Assembly (NCBI RefSeq): GCF_038502225.1
Contig: NC_091325.1
Coordinates: 34,986,503 to 35,050,502 of the forward strand
Source: Cherax quadricarinatus
Taxonomy: Eukaryota > Arthropoda > Malacostraca > Decapoda > Parastacidae
Length of the DNA stretch: 64,000 nucleotides
Direction of reading: 5' to 3'
Under the pieces are notes generated by a model. The model had not been told where the DNA came from. It was given only the letters and a program-made list of their open reading frames with translations, and did not search any database. Within the stretch, counting starts at the first letter, position 1. Each line of letters begins with the position of its first letter. Positions 1 to 13,492 of the stretch are shown here, piece by piece. The position numbers and the translations under genes are program-made.

Positions 1-3000
1 TGCCACCAACATTACCTCCTATGCTCTCTGCCACCAACATTACCTCCTATGCTCTCTGCCACCAACATTACCTCCTATGCTCTCTGCCACCAACAATACC
101 TCCTATGCTCTCTGCCACCAACATTACCTCCTATGCTCTCTGTCACCAACATTACCTCCTATGCTCTCTGCCACCAACATTACCTCATATGCTCTCTGCC
201 ACCAACATTACCTCCTATGCTCTCCTATGCTCTCCACCAACATTACCTCCTATGCTCTCTGCCACCAACATTATTACCTCCTATGCTCTCTGCCACCAAC
301 ATTACCTCCTATGCTCTCTGCCACCAACATTACCTCCTATGCTCTCTGCCACCAACATTACCTCCTATGCTCTCTGCCACCAACATTACCTCCTATGCTC
401 TCTGCCACCAACATTACCTCCTATGCTCTCTGCCACCAACATTACCTCCTATGCTCTCTGCCACCAACATTACCTCCTATGCTCTCTGCCACCAACATTA
501 CCTCCTATGCTCTCTGCCACCAACATTACCTCCTATGCTCTCTGCCACCAACATTACCTCCTATGCTCTCTGCCACCAACATTACCTCCTATGCTCTCTG
601 CCACCAACATTACCTCCTATGCTCTCTGCCACCAACATTACCTCCTATGCTCTCTGCCACCAACATTACCTCCTATGCTCTCTGCCACCAACATTACCTC
701 CTATGCTCTCTGCCACCAACATTACCTCCTATGCTCTCTGCCACCAACATTACCTCCTATGCTCTCTGCCACCAACATTACCTCCTATGCTCTCTGCCAC
801 CAACATTACCTCCTATGCTCTCTGCCACCAACATTACCTCCTATGCTCTCTGCCACCAACATTACCTCCTATGCTCTCTGCCACCAACATTACCTCCTAT
901 GCTCTCTGCCACCAACATTACCTATTATGCTCTCTGCCATCAACATTACCTCCTATGCTCTCTGCCACCAACATTACCTCCTATGCTCTCTGCCATCAAC
1001 ATTACCTCCTAAGCTCTCTACCACCAACATTACCTCCCATGCTCTCTGCCACCAACATTACCTCCTATGCTCTCTGCCACCAACATTACCTCCAATGCTC
1101 TCTGCCACCAACATTACCTCCCATGCTCTCTGCCACCAACATTACCTCCTATGCTCTCTGCCACCAACATTACCTCCTATGCTCTCTGCCACCAACATTA
1201 CCTCCCATGCTCTCTACCACAACATTACATGCTCTTGCCACCAACTCCTATGCTCTCTGCCACCAACATTACCAACTCCCATTCTCTCTGCCACCTACAT
1301 TACCTCCCATGCTCTCTGCCACCAACATTACCTCCCATGCTCTCTGCCACCAACATTACCTCCCATGCTCTCTGCCACCAACATTACCTGCCACCCATTA
1401 TGCTCTCTGCCACCAACATTACCTCCCATGCTCTCTGCCACCAACATTACCTCCTATGCTCTCTGCCACCAACATTACCTCCTATGCTCTCTGCCACCAA
1501 CATTACCTCCCATGCTCTCTGCCACCAACATTACCTCCCATGCTCTCTGCCACCAACATTACCTCCTATGCTCTCTGCCACCAACATTACCTCCTATGCT
1601 CTCTGCCACCAACATTACCTCCCATGCTCTCTGCCACCAACATTACCTCCTATGCTCTCTGCCACCAACATTACCTCCCATGCTCTCTGCCACCAACATT
1701 ACCTCCTATGCTCTCTGCCACCAACATTATTTCTATGCTCTCTGCCACCAACATTACCTCCTATTCTCTCAGCCACCAACATTACCTCCTATGCTCTCTG
1801 CCACCAACATTACCTCCCATGCTCTCTGCCACCAACATTACCTCCTATGCTCTCTGCCACCAACATTACCTCCCATGCTCTCTGCCACCAACATTACCTC
1901 CTATGCTCTCTGCCACCAACATTACCTCCTATGCTCTCTGCCACCAACATTACCTCCTATGCTCTCTGCCACCAACATTACCTCCCATGCTCTCTGCCAC
2001 CAACATTACCTCCTATGCTCTCTGCCACCAACATTACCTCCTATGCTCTCTGCCACCAACATTACCTCCCATGCTCTCTGCCACCAACATTACCTCCTAT
2101 GCTCTCTGCCACCAACATTACCTCCTATGCTCTCTGCCACCAACATTACCTCCCATGCTCTCTGCCACCAACATTACCTCCTATGCTCTCTGCCACCAAC
2201 ATTACCTCCCATGCTCTCTGCCACCAACATTACCTCCTATGCTCTCTGCCACCAACATTACCTCCTATGCTCTCTGCCACCAACATTACCTCCTATGCTC
2301 TCTGCCACCAACATTACCTCCTATGCTCTCTGCCACCAACATTACCTCCCATGCTCTCTGCCACCAACATTACCTCCTATGCTCTCTGCCACCAACATTA
2401 CCTATGCTCTCTGCCACCAACATTACCTCCTATGCTCTCTGCCACCAACATTACCTCCCATGCTCTCTGCCACCAACATTACCTCCTATGCTCTCTGCCA
2501 CCAACATTACCTCCTATGCTCTCTGCCACCAACATTACCTCCTATGCTCTCTGCCACCAACATTACCTCCTATGCTCTCTGCCACCAACATTACCTCCTA
2601 TGCTCTCTGCCACCAACATTACCTCCTATGCTCTCTGCCACCAACATTACCTCCTATGCTCTCTGCCACCAACATTACCTCCTATGCTCTCTGCCACCAA
2701 CATTACCTCCCATGCTCTCTGCCACCAACATTACCTCCTATGCTCTCTGCCACCAACATTACCTCCTATGCTCTCTGCCACCAACATTACATCCTATGCT
2801 CTCTGCCACCAACATTACCTCCCTATGCTCTCTGCCACCAACATTACATCCTATGCTCTCTGCCACCAACATTACCTCCTATGCTCTTTGCCACCAACTA
2901 TGCTCTCTGCCATACCTATGCTCTCTGCCACCAACATTACCTCCTATGCTCTCTGCCACCAACATTACCATGCTCTCTGCCACCAACATTACCTCCCATG

Positions 3001-6000
3001 CTCTCTGCCACCAACATTACCTCCTAAGCTCTCTACAACCAACATTACCTCCTATGCTCTCTGTCACCAACAATACCTCCCATGCTCTCTGCCACCAACA
3101 TTACCTCCCATGCTCTCTGCCACCAACATGCTCTCTGCCACCAACATTACCTCCCATGCTCTCTGCCACCAACATTACCTCCCATGCTCTCTGCCACCAA
3201 CATTACCTCCTATGCTCTCTGCCACCAACATTACCTCCTATGCTCTCTGCCACCAACATTACCTCCTATGCTCTCTGCCACCAACATTACCTACCATGCT
3301 CTCTGCCACCAACATTACCTCCTATGCTCTCTGCCACCAACATTACCTCCCATGCTCTCTGCCACCAACATTACCTCCTATGCTCTCTGCCACCAACATT
3401 ACCTCCCATGCTCTCTGCCACCAACATTACCTCCTATGCTCTCTGCCACCAACATTACCTCCTATGCTCTCTGCCACCAACATTACCTCCTATGCTCTCT
3501 GCCACCAACATTACCTCCCATGCTCTCTGCCACCAACATTACCTCCTATGCTCTCTGCCACCAACATTTACCATGCTCTCTGCCACCCATTATGCTCTCT
3601 GCCACCAACATTACCTCCTATGCTCTCTGCCACCAACATTACCTCCCATGCTCTCTGCCACCAACATTACCTCCCATGCTCTCTGCCACCAACATTACCT
3701 CCCATGCTCTCTGCCACCAACATTACCTCCTAAGCTCTCTACCACCAACATTACCTCCCATGCTCTCTGCCACCAACATTACCTCCTAAGCTCTCTACCA
3801 CCAACATTACCTCCCATGCTCTCTGCCACTAACATTACCTCCCATGCTCTCTGCCACCAACATTACCTCCTATGCTCTCTGCCACCAACATTACCTCCCA
3901 TGCTCTCTACCACCAACATTACCTCCTATTATCTCTGCCACCAACATTACCTACCATGCTCTCTGCCACCAACATTACCTCCTAAGCTCTCTGCCACCAA
4001 CATTACCTACCATGCTCTCTGCCACCAACATTACCTCCTATGCTCTCTGCCACCAACATTACCTCCTATGCTCTCTGCCACCAACATTACCTCCTATGCT
4101 CTCTGCCACCAACATTACCTCCTATGCTCTCTGCCACCAACATTACCTACCATGCTCTCTGCCACCAACATTACCTCCTATGCTCTCTGCCACCAACATT
4201 ACCTCCTATGCTCTCTGCCACCAACATTACCTCCTATGCTCTCTGCCACCAACATTACCTCCTATGCTCTCTGCCACCAACATTACCTCCTATGCTCTCT
4301 GCCACCAACATTACCTCCTATGCTCTCTGCCACCAACATTACCTCCTATGCTCTCTGCCATCAACATTTCCTCCATGCTCTCTGCCACCAACATTACCTC
4401 CTATGCTCTCTGCCACCAACATTACCTCCTATGCTCTCTGCCACCAACATTACCTCCCATGCTCTCTGCCACCAACATTACCTCCTATGCTCTCTGCCAC
4501 CAACATTACCTCCTATGCTCTCTGCCACCAACATTACCTATTATGCTCTCTGCCATCAACATTACCTCCTAAGCTCTCTACCACCAACATTACCTCCCAT
4601 GCTCTCTGCCACCAACATTACCTCCTATGCTCTCTGCCACCAACATTACCTCCTATGCTCTCTGCCACCAACATTACCTCCTATGCTCTCTGCCACCAAC
4701 ATTACCTCCTATGCTCTCTGCCACCAACATTACCTCCTATGCTCTCTGCCACCAACATTACCTCCTATGCTCGCTGCCACCAACATTACCTCCATGCTCT
4801 CTGCCACCTCCCATGCTCTCTGCCACCAACAATACCTCCCATGCTCTCTGCCACCAACATTACCTCCTATGCTCTCTGCCACCAACATTACCTCCTATGC
4901 TCTCTGCCACCAACATTACCTCCCATGCTCTCTGCCACCAACATTACCTCCTATGCTCTCTGCCACCAACATTACCTCCCATGCTCTCTGCCACCAACAT
5001 TACCTCCCATGCTCTCTGCCACCAACATTACCTCCCATGCTCTCTGCCACCAACATTACCTCCTATGCTCTCTGCCACCAACATTACCTGCCACCCATTA
5101 CCTCCTATGCTCTCTGCCACCAACATTACCTCCCATGCTCTCTGCCACCAACATTACCTCCCATGCTCTCTGCCACCAACATTACCTCCCATGCTCTCTG
5201 CCACCAACATTACCTCCCATGCTCTCTGCCACCAACATTACCTCCTAAGCTCTCTGCCACCAACATTACCTCCCATGCTCTCTGCCACCAACATTACCTC
5301 CTATGCTCTCTGCCACCAACATTACCTCCATGCTCTCTGCCACCAACATTACCTCCTATGCTCTCTGCCACCAACATTACCTACCATGCTCTCTGCCACC
5401 AACATTACCTCCTATGCTCTCTGCCACCAACATTACCTCCCATGCTCTCTGCCATGCTCTCTGCCACCAACATTACCTCCCATGCTCTCTGCCACAACAT
5501 TACCTCCTATGCTCTCTGCCACCAACATTACCTCCCGTGCTCTCTGCCACCAACATTACCTCCCATGCGCTCTGCGACCAAGATTACCCCATGCTCTCTG
5601 CCACCAACATTACCTCCTATGCTCTCTGCCACCAACATTACCTCCCATGCTCTCTGCCACCAACATTACCTCCTATGCTCTCTGCCACCAACATTACCTC
5701 CCATGCTCTCTGCCACCAACATTACCTCCTATGCTCTCTGCCACCAACATTACCTCCCATGCTCTCTGCCACCAACATTACCTCCTATGCTCTCTGCCAC
5801 CAACATTACCTCCCATGCTCTCTGCCACCAACAGTACCTCCCATGCTCTCTCCCATGCTCTCCACCAACATTACCTCCATGCTCTCTGCCACCAACATTA
5901 CCTCCTCCCATGCTCTCTACCACCAACATTACCTCCTATGCTCTCTGCCACCAACATTACCTCCAATGCTCTCTGCCACCAACATTACCTCCTATGCTCT

Positions 6001-9000
6001 CTGCCACCAACATTACCTACCATGCTCTCTGCCACCAACATTACCTCCTATGCTCTCTGCCACCAACAATACCTCCTATGCTCTCTGCCACCAACATTAC
6101 CTACCATGCTCTCTGCCACCAACATTATTTCTATGCTCTCTGCCACCAACATTACCTCCTATTCTCTCAGCCACCAACATTACCTCCTATGCTCTCTGCC
6201 ACCAACATTACCTCCTATGCTCTCTGCCACCAACATTACCTCCCATGCTCTCTGCCACCAACATTACCTCCTATGCTCTCTGCCACCAACATTACCTCCT
6301 ATGCTCTCTGCCACCAACATTACCTCCTATGCTCTCTGCCACCAACATTACCTCCTATGCTCTCTGCCACCAACATTACCTCCCATGCTCTCTGCCACCA
6401 ACATTACCTCCCATGCTCTCTGCCACCAACATTACCTCCCATGCTCTCTGCCACCAACATTACCTCCTATGCTCTCTGCCACCAACATTACCTCCTATGC
6501 TCTCTGCCACCAACATTACCTCCCATGCTCTCTACCACCAACATTACCTCCTATTATCTCTGCCACCAACATTACCTACCATGCTCTCTGCCACCAACAT
6601 TACCTCCTATGCTCTCTGCCACCAACATTACCTCCCATGCTCTCTGCCACCAACATTACCTCCTATGCTCTCTGCCACCAACATTACCTCCCATGCTCTC
6701 TGCCACCAACATTACCTCCCATGCTCTCTGCCACCAACATTACCTCCCATGCTCTCTGCCACCAACATTACCTCCTATGCTCTCTGCCACCAACATTACC
6801 TCCCATGCTCTCTGCCACCAACATTACCTCCCATGCTCTCTGCCACCAACATTACCTCCCATGCTCTCTGCCACCAACATTACCTCCCATGCTCTCTGCC
6901 ACCAACATTACCTCCTATGCTCTCTGCCACCAACATTACCTCCCATGCTCTCTGCCACCAACATTACCTCCTATGCTCTCTGCCACCAACATTACCTCCC
7001 ATGCTCTCTGCCACCAACATTACCTCCCATGCTCTCTGCCACCAACATTACCTCCCATGCTCTCTGCCACCAACATTACCTCCCATGCTCTCTGCCACCA
7101 ACATTACCTCCTATGCTCTCTTCCACCAACATTACCTCCATTGCTCTCTGCCGCCAACATTACCTCCTATGCTCTCTGCCACCAACATTACCTCCCATGC
7201 TCTCTGCCACCAACATTACCTCCCATGCTCTCTGCCACCAACATTACCTCCCATGCTCTCTGCCACCAACATTACCTCCCATGCTCTCTGCCACCAACAT
7301 TACATGCTCTCTGCCACCAACATTACCTCCCATGCTCTCTGCCACCAACATTACCTCCTATGCTCTCTGCCACCAACATTACCTCCTATGCTCTCTGCCA
7401 CCAACATTACCTCCTATGCTCTCTGCCACCAACATTACCTCCTATGCTCTCTGCCACCAACATTACCTACCATGCTCTCTGCCACCAACATTACCTCCTA
7501 TGCTCTCTGCCACCAACATTACCTCCCATGCTCTCTGCCACCAACATTACCTCCTATGCTCTCTGCCACCAACATTACCTCCTATGCTCTCTGCCACCAA
7601 CATTACCTCCCATGCTCTCTGCCACCAACATTACCTCCTATGCTCTCTGCCACCAACATTACCTCCTATGCTCTCTGCCACCAACATTACCTCCTATGCT
7701 CTCTGCCACCAACATTACCTCCTATGCTCTCTGCCACCAACATTACCTCCTATGCTCTCTGCCACCAACATTACCTCCTATGCTCTCTGCCACCAACATT
7801 ACCTCCTATGCTCTCTGCCACCAACATTACCTCCTATGCTCTCTGCCACCAACATTACCTCCCATGCTCTCTGCCACCAACATTACCTCCTATGCTCTCT
7901 GCCACCAACATTACCTCCTATGCTCTCTGCCACCAACATTACCTCCTATGCTCTCTGCCACCAACATTACCTCCTATGCTCTCTGCCACCAACATTACCT
8001 CCTATGCTCTCTGCCACCAACATTACCTCCTATGCTCTCTGCCACCAACATTACCTCCCATGCTCTCTGCCACCAACATTACCTCCCATGCTCTCTGCCA
8101 CCAACATTACCTCCTATGCTCTCTGCCACCAACATTACCTCCCATGCTCTCTGCCACCAACATTACCTCCCATGCTCTCTGCCACCAACATTACCTCCCA
8201 TGCTCTCTGCCACCAACATTACCTCCCATGCTCTCTGCCACCAACATTACCTCCCATGCTCTCTGCCACCAACATTACCTCCCATGCTCTCTGCCACCAA
8301 CATTACCTCCCATGCTCTCTGCCACCAACATTACCTCCCATGCTCTCTGCCACCAACATTACCTCCCATGCTCTCTGCCACCAACATTACCTCCCATGCT
8401 CTCTGCCACCAACATTACCTCCTATGCTCTCTGCCACCAACATTACCTCCCATGCTCTCTGCCACCAACATTACCTCCTATGCTCTCTGCCACCAACATT
8501 ACCTCCTATGCTCTCTGCCACCAACATTACCTACCATGCTCTCTGCCACCAACATTACCTCCTATGCTCTCTGCCACCAACATTACCTCCCATGCTCTCT
8601 GCCACCAACATTACCTCCCATGCTCTCTGCCACCAACATTACCTCCTATGCTCTCTGCCACCAACATTATCTCCTATGCTCTCTGCCACCAACATTACCT
8701 CCCATGCTCTCTGCCACCAACATTACCTCCTATGCTCTCTGCCACCAACATTATCTCCTATGCTCTCTGCCACCAACATGCTCTCTACCTCCCATGCTCT
8801 CTGCCACCAACATTACCTCCCATGCTCTCTGCCACCAACATTACCTCCCATGCTCTCTGCCACCAACATTACCTCCCATGCTCTCTGCCACCAACATTAC
8901 CTCCTATGCTCTCTGCCACCAACATTACCTCCCATGCTCTCTGCCACCAACATTACCTCCCATGCTCTCTGCCACCAACATTACCTCCCATGCTCTCTGC

Positions 9001-12000
9001 CACCAACATTACCTCCTAAGCTCTCTACCACCAACATTACCTCCCGTGCTCTCTGCTCTCTGCCACCAACATTACCTCCCATGCTCTCTGCCACCAACAT
9101 TACCTCCCATGCTCTCTGCCACCAACATTACCTCCCATGCTCTCTGCCACCAACATTACCTACCATGCTCTCTGCCACCAACATTACCTACCATGCTCTC
9201 TGCCACCAACATTACCTAGCATGCTCTCTGCCACCAACATTACCTCCCATGCTTTCTGCCATCAACATTACCTCCCATACTCTCTGCCACCAACATTACC
9301 TCCTATGCTCTCTGCCACCAACATTACCTCCCATGCTCTCTGCCACCAACATTACCTCCCATGCTCTCTGCCACCAACATTACCTCCCATGCTCTCTGCC
9401 ACCAACATTACCTCCTATGCTCTCTGCCACCAACATTACCTCCCATGCTCTCTGCCACCAACATTACCTCCCATGCTCTCTGCCACCAACATTACCTCCT
9501 ATGCTCTCTGCCACCAACATTACCTCCCATGCTCTCTGCCACCAACATTACCTCCCATGCTCTCTGCCACCAACATTACCTCCCATGCTCTCTGCCACCA
9601 ACATTACCTCCCATGCTCTCTGCCACCAACATTACCTCCCATGCTCTCTGCCACCAACATTACCTCCCATGCTCTCTGCCACCAACATTACCTCCCATGC
9701 TCTCTGCCACCAACATTACCTCCTATGCTCTCTGCCACCAACATTACCTCCCATGCTCTCTGCCACCAACATTACCTCCCATGCTCTCTGCCACCAACAT
9801 TACCTCCCATGCTCTCTGCCACCAACATTACCTCCTATGCTCTCTGCCACCAACATTACCTCCCATGCTCTCTGCCACCAACATTACCTCCCATGCTCTC
9901 TGCCACCAACATTACCTCCCATGCTCTCTGCCACCAACATTACCTCCCATGCTCTCTGCCACCAACATTACCTCCTATGCTCTCTGCCACCAACATTACC
10001 TCCCATGCTCTCTGCCACCAACATTACCTCCTATGCTCTCTGCCACCAACATTACCTCCCATGCTCTCTGCCACCAACATTACCTCCTATGCTCTCTGCC
10101 ACCAACATTACCTCCCATGCTCTCTGCCACCAACATTACCTCCCATGCTCTCTGCCACCAACATTACCTCCCATGCTCTCTGCCACCAACATTACCTCCC
10201 ATGCTCTCTGCCACCAACATTACCTCCTATGCTCTCTGCCACCAACATTACCTCCTATGCTCTCTGCCACCAACATTACCTCCTATGCTCTCTGCCACCA
10301 ACATTACCTCCCATGCTCTCTGCCACCAACATTACCTCCCATGCTCTCTGCCACCAACATTACCTCCCATGCTCTCTGCCACCAACATTACCTCCTATGC
10401 TCTCTGCCACCAACATTACCTCCCATGCTCTCTGCCACTAACATTACCTCCCATGCTCTCTGCCACCAACATTACCTCCTATGCTCTCTACCACCAACAT
10501 TACCTCCCATGCTCTCTACCACCAACATTACCTCCTATGCTCTCTGCCACCAACATTACCTCCCATGCTCTCTGCCACCAACATTACCTCCCATGCTCTC
10601 TGCCACCAACATTACCTCCTATGCTCTCTGCCACCAACATTACCTCCCATGCTCTCTGCCACCAACATTACCTCCTATGCTCTCTGCCACCAACATTACC
10701 TCCCATGCTCTCTGCCACCAACATTACCTCCCATGCTCTCTGCCACCAACATTACCTCCTATGCTCTCTGCCACCAACATTACCTCCCATGCTCTCTGCC
10801 ACCAACATTACCTCCCATGCTCTCTGCCACCAACATTACCTCCCATGCTCTCTGCCACCAACATTACCTCCCATGCTCTCTGCCACCAACATTACCTCCT
10901 ATGCTCTCTGCCACCAACATTACCTCCTATGCTCTCTGCCACCAACATTACCTCCCATGCTCTCTGCCACCAACATTACCTCCCATGCTCTCTGCCACCA
11001 ACATTACCTCCCATGCTCTCTGCCACCAACATTACCTCCCATGCTCTCTGCCACCAACATTACCTCCCATGCTCTCTGCCACCAACATTACCTCCCATGC
11101 TCTCTGCCACCAACATTACCTCCCATGCTCTCTGCCACCAACATTACCTCCCATGCTCTCTGCCACCAACATTACCTCCCATGCTCTCTGCCACCAACAT
11201 TACCTCCCATGCTCTCTGCCACCAACATTACCTCCCATGCTCTCTGCCACCAACATTACCTCCCATGCTCTCTGCCACCAACATTACCTCCCATGCTCTC
11301 TGCCACCAACATTACCTCCCATGCTCTCTGCCACCAACATTACCTCCCATGCTCTCTGCCACCAACATTACCTCCCATGCTCTCTGCCACCAACATTACC
11401 TCCCATGCTCTCTGCCACCAACATTACCTCCCATGCTCTCTGCCACCAACATTACCTCCCATGCTCTCTGCCACCAACATTACCTCCCATGCTCTCTGCC
11501 ACCAACATTACCTCCCATGCTCTCTGCCACCAACATTACCTCCCATGCTCTCTGCCACCAACATTACCTCCCATGCTCTCTGCCACCAACATTACCTCCT
11601 ATGCTCTCTGCCACCAACATTACCTCCCATGCTCTCTGCCACCAACATTATCTCCCATGCTCTCTGCCACCAACATTACCTCCCATGCTCTCTGCCACCA
11701 ACATTACCTCCTATGCTCTCTGCCACCAACATTACCTCCCATGCTCTCTGCCACCAACATTACCAACATTACCTCCCATGCTCTCTGCCACCAACATTAC
11801 CTCCCATGCTCTCTGCCACCAACATTACCTCCCATGCTCTCTGCCACCAACATTACCTCCCATGCTCTCTGCCACCAACATTACCTCCCATGCTCTCTGC
11901 CACCAACATTACCTCCCATGCTCTCTGCCACCAACATTACCTCCCATGCTCTCTGCCACCAACATTACCTCCCATGCTCTCTGCCACCAACATTACCTCC

Positions 12001-12955
12001 CATGCTCTCTGCCACCAACATTACCTCCCATGCTCTCTGCCACCAACATTACCTCCCATGCTCTCTGCCACAACAACATTACCTACCTCCCATGCTCTCT
12101 GCCACCAACATTACCTCCCATGCTCTCTGCCACCAACATTACCTCACATGCCACCAACATTACCTCCTATGGTCTCTGCCACCAACATTACCTCCCATGC
12201 TCTCTGCCACCAACATTACCTCCCATGCTCTCTGCCACCAACATTACCTCCTATGCTCTCTGCCACCAACATTACCTCCCATGCTCTCTGCCACCAACAT
12301 TACCTCCCATGCTCTCTGCCACCAACATTACCTCCCATGCTCTCTGCCACCAACATTACCTCCCATGCTCTCTGCCACCAACATTACCTCCCATGCTCTC
12401 TGCCACCAACATTACCTCCCATGCTCTCTGCCACCAACATTACCTCCATTATGCTCTCTGCCACCAACATTACCTCCCATGCTCTCTGCCACCAACATTA
12501 CCTCCCATGCTCTCTGCCACCAACATTACCTCCCATGCTCTCTGCCACCAACATTACCTCCCATGCTCTCTGCCACCAACATTACCTCCCATGCTCTCTG
12601 CCACCAACATTACCTCCCATGCTCTCTGCCACCAACATTACCTCCCATGGTCTCTGCCACCAACATTACCTCCCATGCTCTCTGCCACCAACATTACCTC
12701 CCATGCTCTCTGCCACCAACATTACCTCCCATGCTCTCTGCCACCAACATTACCTCCTATGCTCTCTGCCACCAACATTACCTCCCATGCTCTCTGCCAC
12801 CAACATTACCTCCCATGCTCTCTGCCACCAACATTACCTCCCATGCTCTCTGCCACCAACATTACCTCCCATGCTCTCTGCCACCAACATTACCTCCCAT
12901 GCTCTCTGCCACCAACATTACCTCCCATGCTCTCTGCCACCAACATTACCTCCTA
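1..12955. repeat. 28-bp minisatellite array, about 460 units
   Basis: A head-to-tail array of a 28-bp unit that begins CTCCTATGCTCTCTGCCACC fills the left fifth of the window and starts before it. The main polymorphism is CTCCTATG versus CTCCCATG: the T form dominates the first ~1 kb and the C form dominates after ~9 kb. Truncated or fused units are scattered through 1.2-1.4, 2.9-3.1, 4.8-5.9 and 12.1-12.5 kb. Because 28 is not a multiple of 3 and the unit has no stop in any frame, all three forward frames stay open for kilobases. A linked variant, CTCCTAAG followed by CTACCACC, recurs near 1008, 3730, 3785, 4568 and 9016. The TAA in this and related variants ends the apparent ORFs. This is non-coding tandem DNA. 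Confidence 0.97.
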
Positions 12956-13492
12956 AGCTCTCTGCTTCAAGATTCCCAAACTCTTCTATTTTCTGTATGA
13001 TTTCTACATTATATATTAAATAATAAACACTTCTAAATTTCCACATCTTAACTTATGCAATTTTATTTTTCATTTTCTTTCTTCATTTTTTCTATAAATC
13101 ATTAACTTATGTATCCAAGTTACTCATTATTACATTATATTAGAATAAATCCACTAATTATCTGACATTGCTTGATTTCTTCTTGCTTTTCCTTTCCTCG
13201 TCCCTGGACTTCTTTGCTCCTAAAATCGATATTCCCAGATAAAGTTGTAAATATTAAAAATTTTTCTATATATTTTTACTCCTAAATTACATAATCTCAG
13301 TATAACTTCTATAAAATTTCTGAATTAGATATATTTTTATAAAGTTCCACTTCTAAATATTAAACATAAAGCTGGTAAACATTTAAATTATTTTTTCATA
13401 AATTTACTGAATAAATCGCCCATCGAACCTCACCCTCCCCCTCCTTATATCAAGATTGTTTCATTATCTATGATTACCTTCCCCCCATGATC
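12956..13492. other. AT-rich spacer, no gene seen
   Basis: Unique AT-rich sequence between two minisatellites. No long reading frame, splice-flanked coding segment or recognisable element was seen. A short C-rich stretch (13425-13445) precedes the next array. Confidence 0.6.

Noticed and set aside
21..12956. Giant 4311-codon reading frame and companions in the other two frames
   Set aside because: It is the three-frame reading of a 28-bp tandem repeat with no stop in any frame. All frames are open alike, truncated units do not matter, and there is no codon constraint.
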